Part shown: positions 28,191-37,660 of the stretch, one piece after another | Layout: each line of letters starts with the position of its first letter | How positions within the stretch are numbered: the first letter of the stretch is position 1 | Assembly: GCF_004000845.1 (NCBI RefSeq) | Contig: NZ_BIMA01000021.1 | Span: 1 to 64,000 of the forward strand | Source: Paenibacillus koleovorans NBRC 103111 | GTDB taxonomy: Bacteria > Bacillota > Bacilli > Paenibacillales > NBRC-103111 | Reading direction: 5' to 3' | Length of the DNA: 64,000 nucleotides | Program-made: the position numbers and the translations under genes | The notes under the pieces: generated by a model | Told to the model about the DNA's origin: nothing | The model's database searches: none | What the model saw: the letters and a program-made list of their open reading frames with translations, nothing else

Positions 28191-29404
28191 ATGAGTAAAG
28201 GATTAAGGGCGGCAGCAGGCAAGGTGACGATAACGCCGGAGGAAAAAACGGGACTTGCCGGATTTACTCCGGCTCAGAATATAGCGCACCCGCCGGAGGA
28301 CGTATTGGACGATCTCTTCGCCAGAATTCTAATGATAGACGACGGCCGGCAGCGCAGCTTATTCGTCAGTGTAGATTGCTGCCGGTCGAACGAAGATATA
28401 ATACGAGTATTCGATAAGAGCGGCATAAAGGGACAATACCGGCAATCGATGGAAATGTTCCCCTACGGAACGCGGCGCGGCTGGGGGGAGGCTGCAGGTG
28501 TGGAGGAAGCGTTCGTCATGTTTCCGCTACTCACACCCATGCTGCGCCTGTGCATGTTAGAGAAAAATATGTCGGCCGCATCAGGGAGAGCATTCGCGAG
28601 CTTGCGGACCGGCTTGTACCCGTCCAGTTAACCATTAGCGTCGGGAGCAGCCCGATTTCCGCTTACCGCCGGCCTACACTATTCCCGAACAACGATGTCT
28701 CGATCGACCAAACCTTGTATGCGCTCCTGTTCGAGAAGGAAGACGGAACTCCGTTGGCCGGCATCGTCAACTATGCGGTCCATCCGACCATTCTGCATCC
28801 GTCCGCCGTGCAACGGGCCAACCGCGTTTCAACGGAATGTGTCGGTATGGCGATGAATGAGCTGGAGGATCAGACCGGCGGGGGATTTGTCGCCCTGTTT
28901 ACCCAAGGCTTCTCGGGAGATGTCGCTCCGGTGCTGCCGGGAATAGGGACATTAGAAGATTCGTACAACAACGTCAAGCAGGCGGGCCATCAATTGTTTG
29001 TAGACATTAGCCGGGCCTTGGAAACGAAAGAGGAAATAGACTCGTCAACCATTCGGACAGCGCGGCAGAAAGTCGCTATTCCGACCCGAGACGGCTACTA
29101 CAAGCCATTCCTCGAGGTCACGATATACGGCGTTTCCTTGGGGGAGGTTGCCCTGATCTTCGCCCCCGGCGAAATTTTCAACGGCTATGTCGACAAATTC
29201 AAGCAAGTGTCCCTATTCCGCTATACGATCCCGATTAGCATGACCAACGGACATCCCGGCTATTTCCCTACGGCAGAGGCGTTCCATGAAGGCAAAGGCG
29301 GCTATGAACTGACGGTAACGCCATTCGACGAGCGGGTGGACGCTATGTTGACGGCTGCGGCGGGATCGGTGCTCGAAGAGCTATTTCACAACAAACAAGA
29401 CTAG
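28191..29404 (+). pseudogene. Ceramidase-like hydrolase gene, frameshifted
   Basis: The gene is a tandem paralog of the intact gene at 29438. It reads well from ATG 28191 ('AAAGKVTITPEEKTGLAGF') to about 28517. Compared with the intact copy it lacks one base at 28515-28520, so the original frame ends at 28631. In the shifted frame from 28520 the sequence resumes correctly with the conserved 'VSATHTHAAP' metal motif and continues to 29404. Restored, it would encode about 404 residues. Both halves are well conserved, which suggests a recent mutation or a sequence error. Confidence 0.82.
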
Positions 29405-29437
29405 TAATCATTCCAACAAGGGAAAGGGGATGAAAGC

Positions 29438-30634
29438 ATGAGCTCGTCGTTGAGAGCTGCAGCGGGTAAAGTGAAGATAACGCCGGAGGAGGAAACGGTG
29501 CTTGCCGGGTTCGGTAGATCGGGCCTTCAGGTGGCGCACCCGCCGAAGGATATACTGGATGACCTCTATGCCCGATTTTTAATACTGGACGATGGCCGTC
29601 AGCGCAGTCTTATCCTAAGTATCGACTGTGTCTGGGCGAATGAAGAACCGTCGCGGCTGCTGGAAATGTTTCCTCCCGGAACACGGTACGGATGGGCGCA
29701 GGCGGCCGGCACGGACGAAGCGAATGTCCAGGTTTGCGCCACTCACACGCATGCCGCACCTTCCCATTACAATGAAAAGTATATCGCCCGTATTCGGGAG
29801 AAGATTCGAGAAATGGCGACTAAGCTCGTTCCCGTCCAAGTCAACATTAGTATCGGAAGCAGCGCGATATCCGCTTATCGCAGGCCTACCCTGTTCCCGA
29901 ATCCGGATGTGCCGATCGACCGTACCTTATATGCCCTAATGTTGGAAAAGGAGGATGGAGCTCCGGTGGCCGTTCTTATCAATTTCGCGGTCCATCCTAC
30001 CATCCTGCACCCGTCTGCCGTGCAGCAGCCTAATCGCGTTTCCACGGAATGTGTCGGGATGGCTATGAACGAGCTGGAAGCGCATATGGGCGGCGGATTT
30101 GTCTCCCTCTTTACCCAAGGCTTCTCGGGTGATGTCGCACCGGTTCTGCCGGGCATTGGGACATTGGAGGATTCTTATGGGAACGTGAAGAAGGCCGGCC
30201 GCCAGTTATTCGTGGACATTATCCGCGCGTTGGAGGACAAACGGGAGATTACAGGGCCAACCCTAAGGACGGCGCAGCGAAAAGTCAATATCCCGACTCG
30301 AGACGGTCATCTTCAGCCTTTTCTGGCGGGAGTGGTATCCGGTATTTCGTTGGGTGAAGTGGCGCTCCTATTCGCCCCGGGCGAGATATTCAACGGTTAC
30401 GTCAGCAAAATCAAGCAACGGTCGCCGTTCGCCTATACGATCCCGATTAGCTTGACGAACGAATATATCGGGTATATTCCAACGGCGGAGGCGTTTCGGG
30501 ACGGTAAAGGCGGGTATGAGATGGAAGCGACGCCTTTCGATGAGCGGGTAGATCAAATTTTACTAGATACGTCTGCCAAGGTGCTCGAAGATATTCGGAT
30601 GCAAGGGGGAAAAGGCAAAGATGTACAACTTTGA
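29438..30634 (+). CDS. Neutral/alkaline ceramidase N-terminal-domain-like hydrolase
   Basis: The 398-residue protein starts 'AAAGKVKITPEE' like other members of this zinc-hydrolase domain family. It has the conserved 'CATHTHAAPSHY', 'NFAVHPTILHPS' and 'FTQGFSGDVAPVLPG' blocks that hold the metal ligands. It lacks a signal peptide and the C-terminal domain of true ceramidases, so it is probably a cytoplasmic amidase-like enzyme of unknown substrate. GGAAAGGGG precedes the ATG. It overlaps the gamma-glutamyltransferase gene by 14 bases. A more distant relative is at 59934. Confidence 0.8.
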   Translation: MSSSLRAAAGKVKITPEEETVLAGFGRSGLQVAHPPKDILDDLYARFLILDDGRQRSLILSIDCVWANEEPSRLLEMFPPGTRYGWAQAAGTDEANVQVCATHTHAAPSHYNEKYIARIREKIREMATKLVPVQVNISIGSSAISAYRRPTLFPNPDVPIDRTLYALMLEKEDGAPVAVLINFAVHPTILHPSAVQQPNRVSTECVGMAMNELEAHMGGGFVSLFTQGFSGDVAPVLPGIGTLEDSYGNVKKAGRQLFVDIIRALEDKREITGPTLRTAQRKVNIPTRDGHLQPFLAGVVSGISLGEVALLFAPGEIFNGYVSKIKQRSPFAYTIPISLTNEYIGYIPTAEAFRDGKGGYEMEATPFDERVDQILLDTSAKVLEDIRMQGGKGKDVQL

Positions 30635-32234
30635 CTCTCTATACTATCCTTACGCTTCGCAGAGAGTAGTAACCTATGCTAGAAAAGGGATCGTCGCTAC
30701 GTCTCAACCGCTTGCAGCCCAGGTCGGCTTGGATATGTTGAAAAAAGGAGGGAATGCGATCGATGCAGCGATCGCGACTGCCGCGGCATTAGTCGTTCTT
30801 GAACCTCAATCCAATAGCTTTGGCGGCGACACCTTTGCCTTGGTATGGGTAGACGGAAGGCTGCATGGCCTGAACTCCAGCGGTCCTGCTCCTAGAAGGA
30901 TTTCCATTGAAGCCGTCAGGAGCTTGGGATACGAGAATATGCCGACTTCGGGTTTGATTCCGGTAACGGTTCCGGGAACGCCTGCGGCTTGGGCCGCGTT
31001 ATCGGAGAAATTCGGCAGATTGCCGTTGACCGAAGTTTTGCAACCGGCCATCGAGTATGCGGAACAGGGGTTTCCGATCTCTCCTTTTGTAGCCAAGGCG
31101 TGGAAAATAAAGTTTGATATCTTCATAGAAGACCATAAAGCTAAAGAGTTCGAGCCCTGGTTCCATACGTTCGCCCCAAAAGGAAGAGCTCCTCGAGGCG
31201 GAGAAATGTGGAGATCCCCCGATCATGCGAAAACGATGCGTTCGATCGCGGAAACCAAGGCTGACTCCTTCTATCGTGGAGATTTAGCTGAGAAAATAGA
31301 TGCCTATTTTAAACAATACGGAGGATTTCTAACAAAAGAGGATTTATCCGAGTTTCAGCCCGAGTGGGTCGACCCGATTAAAGTCACCTATAAAGGGTAT
31401 GAGATCTGGGAGCTTCCTCCGAACGGGCAGGGGTTGGTAGCCCTTATGGCATTGAATATGTTGAAGGATTTTCAGTTGACGGACATTCATGCGGTCGATA
31501 CGTACCATAACCAAATCGAAGCGATTAAGCTGGCTTTTGCAGACGGATTAAAGTACATTACAGACCCTTATAAAATGAAAGTGAGCGTAGAGGATTTATT
31601 GTCGGACGCATACGCCCAACAGAGAAGCAGACTCATTACAGAGACCGCGCTTCACCCGGAGCCGGGGCAGCTGCAACAAGGCGGTACCGTCTATTTGGCC
31701 GCAGCCGATGGAGAGGGGAATATGGTCTCGCTCATTCAGAGCCATTCCGGAGATTTCGGATCAGGGATTGTCATTCCGGGTACAGGCATTTGTATGCAGC
31801 ATAGGGGGAGCGGCTTTTCGTTGGATCCTTCCCACCACAATCATTTGGAGCCGGGCAAGAGAACTTACCACACCATTATCCCTGGATTTATTACGTATCA
31901 GAACCAACCGGTCGGCCCGTTTGGAATTACGGGAGGAATGACGCAGCCGCAATCCCATGTACAGGTTGTCATGAATATGATTGACTTCCATTTGAACCCT
32001 CAGGCCGCTTTGGATAAACCCAGATGGAGATGGGTGAAGGATAAAACGATTGAGCTGGAGCCGCAATTTCCCGATCATATCGCTCAAGCATTAGCTAGAA
32101 AAGGCCATGATGTGAGAAAGGCAGTCGATTCCTATGAATTTGGTCGAGGACAAATGATATTGAAGGATCTGCACACGGGTGTCTTGGCGGCCTCTACCGA
32201 TCCAAGGGTGGACGGAGCAGTCGCCGCTTGGTAA
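30621..32234 (+). CDS. Gamma-glutamyltransferase family protein
   Basis: The 537-residue protein has the family N-terminus 'GIVATSQPLAAQVGLDMLKK' and 'GGNAIDAAIATAAAL'. Thr356 in 'GGTVYLAAADGEGN' aligns with the autoprocessing nucleophile of GGT, although the usual second Thr is Val here. The glycine-rich 'FGITGGMTQPQSH' block near the C-terminus is also present. No signal peptide is seen, unlike secreted GGTs, which suggests intracellular cleavage of a gamma-glutamyl amide or similar compound (inference). The start lies inside the previous gene. Confidence 0.85.
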   Translation: MYNFDSLYYPYASQRVVTYARKGIVATSQPLAAQVGLDMLKKGGNAIDAAIATAAALVVLEPQSNSFGGDTFALVWVDGRLHGLNSSGPAPRRISIEAVRSLGYENMPTSGLIPVTVPGTPAAWAALSEKFGRLPLTEVLQPAIEYAEQGFPISPFVAKAWKIKFDIFIEDHKAKEFEPWFHTFAPKGRAPRGGEMWRSPDHAKTMRSIAETKADSFYRGDLAEKIDAYFKQYGGFLTKEDLSEFQPEWVDPIKVTYKGYEIWELPPNGQGLVALMALNMLKDFQLTDIHAVDTYHNQIEAIKLAFADGLKYITDPYKMKVSVEDLLSDAYAQQRSRLITETALHPEPGQLQQGGTVYLAAADGEGNMVSLIQSHSGDFGSGIVIPGTGICMQHRGSGFSLDPSHHNHLEPGKRTYHTIIPGFITYQNQPVGPFGITGGMTQPQSHVQVVMNMIDFHLNPQAALDKPRWRWVKDKTIELEPQFPDHIAQALARKGHDVRKAVDSYEFGRGQMILKDLHTGVLAASTDPRVDGAVAAW

Positions 32235-32264
32235 ATGATTGTAATTGGGAGGAGTAGATCCGAG

Positions 32265-33653
32265 ATGAAAACCGTAATTTGTCTCGCAGCAGGAAAAGGC
32301 TCGAAGCTTTGGCCGTTTGCTGAAATTCGACCGAAAGCGATGATTCCTGTGGCAGCGAAGCCCGTCATTGCTCATCAAGTGGATATGCTGAAAGAGCTTG
32401 GCTTTGAGAAAATCATTATTGTCGGCGGCCATATGCATGAGCAGATCCGAAATTATTTTAGACATCAAGCTGAAATCGTTGTTGTAGTTGATGAGAAGCA
32501 GCGAGGAACGGCCAATTCGTTAAACGCCGCAAGACATTTGGTGGAAGAGGAAGATTTCCTGGTCTTGTACGGAGATACGGTACTCGACAAGTCGGACGTG
32601 CAAGCCTTAATGACCCGATTCGAGCAAGCGGATCCGAATGATGGCAAGCAAGCTGCCGTATTGGTAAATCCTTTGCAAGATGAAGCCTCTTCGGACTGGA
32701 TTTGCTGCACCCTTGCAGAAAGACGCGTACAGCAAATTATGGGGCACCCTCGTCGCGGCGGTTATACGCATAGGTTTAGTGCCTTCGCCTTTCCATCTGC
32801 ATTTTGGCAGTATGTGGGCACGAATTCCGGTTTATTCACGAACGTTCAGGTAGGGGTGATGCCGGAGCTTGAAGCTCATTTAGAGATGTCTCTCTGTGAT
32901 GGGTTGAACGATGGATACGTCATTCACGCCGTTGAAACACAGGGCTATTATATCGATATCGACAAACCCTGGCATATCTTGATGGCCAATGAGGCGATTG
33001 CACGTAGCCGTTGCGCTCGATTGTCCGGCCATGTGTTAGCGGAAGGAGCTTCCATCGATCCGTCAGCCTCGCTGAATGGATTTGTCCAACTGGGTTTCGG
33101 CAGCTCGATAGGCCGCAATGTCATCATCGAAGGCCATGTAATCGTAGGCAACCATACCCGAATAGAGAACGGGGCCATTCTCCAAGGCGATCATATCATT
33201 GGCGACCATACTTACATCGGCAATTATTGTTTTCTCTCCAAGGGGACTACGGTAGGAGATTCGTGTGTCATTAATCATTGCGCAGAGTTAGAAGGCGTTA
33301 TCTTTAATACCGTCCATTTGTACCACTATATGGAATTTTACGGGGTAATCGGTACGGCTACGGATCTTGGGGCGGCAACGGTATGCGGAACGCTCCGTTT
33401 TGATGACGGCCATACGACTCATCGCATCAAGGGTCGTAGAGAAACCCCGCGAGATCACAGCAATGCGACTTATTTGGGTGACTTTGTACGAACAGGGGTG
33501 AATGCGATCCTAATGCCCGGCGTGAAGGTCGGGGTTTACAGCGTTGTCGGTCCCGGAGTGATATTGGAGGAAGATGTGCCTAACCGGACTCTGCTATTTG
33601 TAAAACAAGAGTTGGTTCGCAAGGAGTGGGGCCCTTCCAAATACGGATGGTAA
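32265..33653 (+). CDS. Sugar nucleotidyltransferase with beta-helix domain
   Basis: The 462-residue protein has an N-terminal nucleotidyltransferase domain ('AAGKGSKLWPFAEIRPKAMI', 'LVLYGDTVLDKSD') and a C-terminal left-handed beta-helix from about 265 ('IGRNVIIEGHVIVGNHTRIE'), like GlmU or RmlA-fusion enzymes. It probably makes an NDP-sugar. ATG 32265 follows GGGAGGAG; an earlier ATG at 32235 directly after the previous stop has no site. Its presence in a hydrolase operon is unexpected. Confidence 0.83.
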   Translation: MKTVICLAAGKGSKLWPFAEIRPKAMIPVAAKPVIAHQVDMLKELGFEKIIIVGGHMHEQIRNYFRHQAEIVVVVDEKQRGTANSLNAARHLVEEEDFLVLYGDTVLDKSDVQALMTRFEQADPNDGKQAAVLVNPLQDEASSDWICCTLAERRVQQIMGHPRRGGYTHRFSAFAFPSAFWQYVGTNSGLFTNVQVGVMPELEAHLEMSLCDGLNDGYVIHAVETQGYYIDIDKPWHILMANEAIARSRCARLSGHVLAEGASIDPSASLNGFVQLGFGSSIGRNVIIEGHVIVGNHTRIENGAILQGDHIIGDHTYIGNYCFLSKGTTVGDSCVINHCAELEGVIFNTVHLYHYMEFYGVIGTATDLGAATVCGTLRFDDGHTTHRIKGRRETPRDHSNATYLGDFVRTGVNAILMPGVKVGVYSVVGPGVILEEDVPNRTLLFVKQELVRKEWGPSKYGW

Positions 33654-33693
33654 TGCAGGGAGATGAGGATGCTGCGAGAGGGAGCTGACGGAG

Positions 33694-34899
33694 ATGTACG
33701 ATTACATCATCATTGGAGGAGGGATTGTCGGTCTTTCCACCGGTATGGCCTTGTTGAACGACAATCCGAATGCCAGAGTGCTCGTTCTGGAAAAGGACGG
33801 CTCGTGGGCGCAGCAGCAAACCGGGCATAACAGCGGAGTCATTCATTCCGGCATTTATTATAAACCCGGGAGTTTAAAGGCGAGAATGGCCCGCGAAGGC
33901 AACCGCTCGATGGTGGAGTTTTGCGAGCGGCATGGCATTGAACATGACATTTGCGGCAAAGTCATCGTGGCGGTCAAGAAGGAGGAGATTCCTCTGCTAG
34001 ACCGTTTGTACCGGCGGGGGCTGGACAACGAGCTGGATATTGCCCGAATAAGTGCGGACGAGCTGAAGGAAATCGAGCCTCATGTGAACGGACTGGAGGC
34101 TATCCGTGTTGCGACGGCAGGTATTGTCGACTACAAGCAAGTTTGCTTCAAGTTTGCTTCGCTCATTCAGCAGATGGGTGGAGAATTGCTGCTTAACGCG
34201 AAAGCCGGCAAAATTACCGAAAGCGGGAAGCGGGTTACGGTCGAGACGAACAGGGGAACTTATACCTCCAGGTTTTTGATTAATTGTGCGGGGTTGCATA
34301 GCGATCGTGTCGCGCAAAACAGCGGTATCCAGCCTGATATGAAAATTGTTCCGTTTCGCGGGGAGTATTACGAATTGAAGCCGGAGAAACGCTACTTGGT
34401 CAAGCATCTGATCTACCCTGTGCCGAACCCATCCTTCCCCTTTCTGGGCGTTCACTTTACTCGAATGATTGGCGGTCATGTTGAAGCAGGACCTAATGCC
34501 GTACTCAGTCTGAAGCGGGAAGGATACAACAAAACGGATTTCTCCTTGCGTGACTTTGCCGAGATTATGACCTATCCGGGTTTTTGGAGGTTAGCCGGCA
34601 AACATTGGCGAGAAGGAATGGAGGAAATGCACCGTTCCTTCCGTAAAGCCGCTTTCGTTCAGAGCCTTCAACAATTGATCCCTTCCATCGAGGAAAAGGA
34701 TCTTATAGCTGCCCCTGCCGGCGTGCGCGCGCAAGCGGTAAAGGTGGACGGCAGTCTCGTGGATGACTTCCACATCCTTTTCGGGGAAAACACGGTCCAC
34801 GTCTGCAATGCTCCTTCACCGGCGGCAACGGCTTCCCTCCAGATCGGCCAAGCGATCGTGGATTATTTGGCAGGTCAAAAAGGGCAATGTTTTTCTTGA
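33694..34899 (+). CDS. lhgO: L-2-hydroxyglutarate oxidase
   Basis: The 401-residue FAD protein starts 'YDYIIIGGGIVGLSTGMALL' and carries 'QQTGHNSGVIHSGIYYKPGS' and 'CGKVIVAV', the hallmark of LhgO. It ends with 'APAGVRAQAV', which is also typical. It oxidises L-2-hydroxyglutarate to 2-oxoglutarate and passes electrons to quinone. Its metabolic partner GlaH is encoded at 40205 in the next operon, which supports the assignment. The -35 of that next operon lies only 14 bp after its stop. Confidence 0.92.
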   Translation: MYDYIIIGGGIVGLSTGMALLNDNPNARVLVLEKDGSWAQQQTGHNSGVIHSGIYYKPGSLKARMAREGNRSMVEFCERHGIEHDICGKVIVAVKKEEIPLLDRLYRRGLDNELDIARISADELKEIEPHVNGLEAIRVATAGIVDYKQVCFKFASLIQQMGGELLLNAKAGKITESGKRVTVETNRGTYTSRFLINCAGLHSDRVAQNSGIQPDMKIVPFRGEYYELKPEKRYLVKHLIYPVPNPSFPFLGVHFTRMIGGHVEAGPNAVLSLKREGYNKTDFSLRDFAEIMTYPGFWRLAGKHWREGMEEMHRSFRKAAFVQSLQQLIPSIEEKDLIAAPAGVRAQAVKVDGSLVDDFHILFGENTVHVCNAPSPAATASLQIGQAIVDYLAGQKGQCFS

Positions 34900-34912
34900 A
34901 GGGAAGAAGTAA

Positions 34913-34968
34913 TTGTCGTATGATGGCTTTGTAGGTATCATATAAAGGATTTAATTCTATATATGGAA
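34913..34968 (+). promoter_or_regulatory. Predicted promoter and operator of the glutarate/CoA operon
   Basis: TTGTCG (34913-34918), a 17 bp spacer and TATCAT (34936-34941) form a sigma-A-like promoter. TTCTATATATGGAA (34955-34968) just downstream is palindromic at 12 of 14 positions, with TTC/GAA arms that resemble IclR-family operators. The IclR gene at 43890 is the natural candidate regulator. Confidence 0.5.
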
Positions 34969-35020
34969 CTACAACAAACCAAGGCCAAGCTCGATTTTGT
35001 TAAAAAGGAGTGACCGAACC

Positions 35021-35455
35021 CTGAATCCTACATGGAACCCCGCCGATCCGCCTCCCGGCTATTTGGCTCCCGGACCGTTCTGGCATCATATCGGCTGCCG
35101 CATTGTCGAAGCCGGCGACGGCGAAGCGAAGCTGTCGCTGGAGGCGGATAGTTATCACATGAATACGCTGGGCATGCTGCACGGCGGCGTGCATGCGACG
35201 CTGCTGGACAACGCGATGGGACTTGCCGCCCGCTCGATTTTCAAGCATTCGGTCGTGACGACGCATCTGAATATCGTCTTCGTGAACAACGTCAGTCATG
35301 GAACCGTTTACGCGTTCGGCAAAATCGTTCATCGCACGAAACGGACCGCCACTGTGGAAGGGCGAGTTACCGACGAGAACGGCATGTTGATCGCCATGGC
35401 AACCGGGAGCTTCCTGCAGAAGAACGTTTCCGAAGGAAAGGAGGAGGGGATATGA
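35021..35455 (+). CDS. PaaI-type acyl-CoA thioesterase
   Basis: A hotdog-fold protein of about 144 residues has the family motif 'NTLGMLHGGVHATLLDNAMG' and 'VTTHLNIVFVNNV'. It hydrolyses an acyl-CoA. The start is unusual: AAGGAG at 35005-35010 is followed 10 bases later by in-frame CTG at 35021. The in-frame TTG at 34997 has no ribosome site, and the next ATG would remove the start of the fold. It is the first gene of the twelve-gene operon and is coupled to the next gene by ATGA. Confidence 0.82.
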   Translation: MNPTWNPADPPPGYLAPGPFWHHIGCRIVEAGDGEAKLSLEADSYHMNTLGMLHGGVHATLLDNAMGLAARSIFKHSVVTTHLNIVFVNNVSHGTVYAFGKIVHRTKRTATVEGRVTDENGMLIAMATGSFLQKNVSEGKEEGI

Positions 35456-36156
35456 AGGCCGACGCACAACTGTCGACGAACGTGGCATTCTTGTCATGCG
35501 TGGAAGCGGTGGACCGGATCCGTGCCGGCTCGACCTTGATGGTAGGCGGCTTCGGCATAACCGGGATACCCGAGATGCTGCTGGGCGAGATGTGCCGGCG
35601 GCCGGAGCTGGGCGATTTTACAATTATCAGCAACAACTTTTCGCTGAAGAGCAATCTCCACAAGCTGTTCGAGCAGGGCAAAATCCGCAAAGGAATCGGC
35701 ACTTATTTTACAACCTCGCCGATGGTCGTGCGCGCCCATCGGGAAGGCAGGCTGGACATTGAGCTGCTGCCGCAGGGAACGTTCGCGGAGGCGATCCGGC
35801 TGGGCGGCTCGGGCATCCCGGCGTTCTATACGCCGACCGGTGCCGGCACGGAGCTGGCGCGGGGCAAGGAGGCGAGGATGTACGACGGAGTCGAGTGCGT
35901 GCTGGAACGGACGCTTACGGCGGATGTCGCCCTGATCCGCGCCCACAAGGCCGACAAGGCGGGCAATATCGTGTACCGCAAATCGGCGAGAAACTTCAAT
36001 CCGTTGATGGCGGCCGCGGCCCGGCTGACGATCGCGGAAGTGGACGATATCGTGGAAGTCGGCGAGCTGGATAGCGAGTCGATCGCCACGCCGTTTATTT
36101 TTGTCGACATTATCGTGAAAAGAGGCGATCAGACTGGATACTCAACCGAAAATTAA
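35452..36156 (+). CDS. CoA-transferase subunit A (family I)
   Basis: The 234-residue protein has '[20 protein letters not shown]', '[16 protein letters not shown]' and 'YRKSARNFNPLMAAAARLTI', as in 3-oxoacid and dicarboxylate CoA-transferases. It differs clearly from the scoA copy at 18313, so it probably uses a different acid. It overlaps both neighbours (by 4 and 23 bases), which implies equal production with subunit B. Confidence 0.88.
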   Translation: MKADAQLSTNVAFLSCVEAVDRIRAGSTLMVGGFGITGIPEMLLGEMCRRPELGDFTIISNNFSLKSNLHKLFEQGKIRKGIGTYFTTSPMVVRAHREGRLDIELLPQGTFAEAIRLGGSGIPAFYTPTGAGTELARGKEARMYDGVECVLERTLTADVALIRAHKADKAGNIVYRKSARNFNPLMAAAARLTIAEVDDIVEVGELDSESIATPFIFVDIIVKRGDQTGYSTEN

Positions 36157-36847
36157 CTCGCCGCTGTCCAAGGAGCAGGTCAAACAGTACATCGCCTGGA
36201 GGTGCGCCCGGGAGCTGCAGCCGGGAATCGTCAATTTGGGCATCGGCATCCCGATCTACGTCCCGGATTATTTGCCGGCCGGCCGGATTACGCTGCACAG
36301 CGAGAACGGCATTCTCGGCGTCGGACCTTCGCCTGCGCCGGGACAGGAGGACCCCGATCTCGTCAACGCCAGCAAGCTGCCGGTTACGGAGCTACCGTAC
36401 ACGTCGTTTTTCGATAGCTCGTGGTCGTTCGCGATGATGCGCGGCGGGCATCTGGACGCCACCGTGGTCGGGGCCTTGCAGGTCGCCGAGAACGGCGATC
36501 TGGCCAGCTGGGCCATTCCCGGCCAGGATGTGCTCGGTGTTGGCGGCGTCATGGACCTCGTGATCGGGGCGAAACACGTTATTGTGGCGATGACCCACGT
36601 CAGCGCCAAGGGAGAGCCGAAGATCGTGCAGCAATGCACCTATCCGCTCACCGCTTCGAGACGAGTCGGGACGATCGTGACCGAATACGCCGTCTTCAAA
36701 ATCGCGGTCGGCCGGCTTCAACTCGTCGAGCTGATCGAGGAAATGTCGCTCGACGAACTGAAGAGCATCACGCCGGCCCGGTACGACATAGCCGAAGCGT
36801 TGGCGCGTCCTCGTCAGGCGGATGCGGTTCCATTTCTCAAAAATTAA
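36134..36847 (+). CDS. CoA-transferase subunit B (family I)
   Basis: About 237 residues with '[16 protein letters not shown]' and the catalytic glutamate in 'LHSENGILGVGPSP' (Glu57). The frame is open from 36119, and the family N-terminus requires a start upstream of the TTG at 36236. The only well-placed candidate is CTG at 36134, eight bases after AGAGG, inside the end of subunit A. With subunit A it would activate the acid degraded by this operon, probably a dicarboxylate (inference). Confidence 0.85.
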   Translation: MDTQPKINSPLSKEQVKQYIAWRCARELQPGIVNLGIGIPIYVPDYLPAGRITLHSENGILGVGPSPAPGQEDPDLVNASKLPVTELPYTSFFDSSWSFAMMRGGHLDATVVGALQVAENGDLASWAIPGQDVLGVGGVMDLVIGAKHVIVAMTHVSAKGEPKIVQQCTYPLTASRRVGTIVTEYAVFKIAVGRLQLVELIEEMSLDELKSITPARYDIAEALARPRQADAVPFLKN

Positions 36848-36866
36848 TTCAGGGAGGCCAAGTGGC

Positions 36867-37625
36867 ATGAGCAGCTTGCAGGGGAAGGTCGCGGTCGTAA
36901 CCGGCGCCGGTCAAGGCATCGGTGCGGCGACAGCGATACGGTTGGCCGCCGGCGGAGCCAAGGTCGCCGTGGTGGAGCTGAAAGAGGAGTTCGGGCATAA
37001 CACCGTGCAGGCCATTCGGGCGGCCGGCGGGGAAGCGATAGCGATCGGCTGCAACGTGACGAACGGCACCGAAGTCGAACAAGCCGTGACGCACACGATC
37101 GAACGGTTCGGCCGGCTCGACATCCTGGTGAACAACGCGGGGGTAATTCGCGACAACCTGTTGTTCAAGATGTCCGAGGACGACTGGGATACGGTTATGG
37201 ACGTGCACTTGAAAGGGAGCTTCCTGTTCAGCCGCGCCGCGCAAAAGCATATGGTGCGGCAGCGCTACGGGAAAATCGTCAACACGAGCAGCACCTCGGC
37301 GCTCGGCAACCGGGGCCAAGCCAACTATTCCGCGGCGAAAGCCGGCTTGCAGGGGTTTACGAAGACGCTGGCGATCGAGCTCGGACCGTTCAACATCAAC
37401 GTTAACGCGGTGGCGCCGGGGTTTATCGTGACCGCGATGACGAAAGAGACGTCGGAGCGCATGGGAGTCGACTTCGAGGAGAGGCAGCGGGCCGCCGCCG
37501 AGCAAATTCCGCTGCGTCGGGTCGGACAGCCGGAGGACGTCGCCAACGTAATCGCTTTTCTCGCCAGCGACGAAGCGAGCTATGTGTCCGGACAAGTTAT
37601 TTATGTAAGCGGCGGACGACGCTGA
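36867..37625 (+). CDS. SDR family dehydrogenase (FabG-like)
   Basis: The 252-residue protein has TGAGQGIG at 12-19, NNAG near 88 and Tyr154-Lys158 in 'YSAAKAGLQGF', and ends in the FabG-like 'YVSGQVIYVSGG'. It likely oxidises a 3-hydroxyacyl-CoA in the degradative direction. ATG 36867 follows GGGAGG. A second SDR at 41133 in the same operon could be a partner subunit or act on another step. Confidence 0.87.
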   Translation: MSSLQGKVAVVTGAGQGIGAATAIRLAAGGAKVAVVELKEEFGHNTVQAIRAAGGEAIAIGCNVTNGTEVEQAVTHTIERFGRLDILVNNAGVIRDNLLFKMSEDDWDTVMDVHLKGSFLFSRAAQKHMVRQRYGKIVNTSSTSALGNRGQANYSAAKAGLQGFTKTLAIELGPFNINVNAVAPGFIVTAMTKETSERMGVDFEERQRAAAEQIPLRRVGQPEDVANVIAFLASDEASYVSGQVIYVSGGRR

Positions 37626-37660
37626 GGGTTTTTGAAGGCGGAAGGGCGAAGAGCGGAAAG

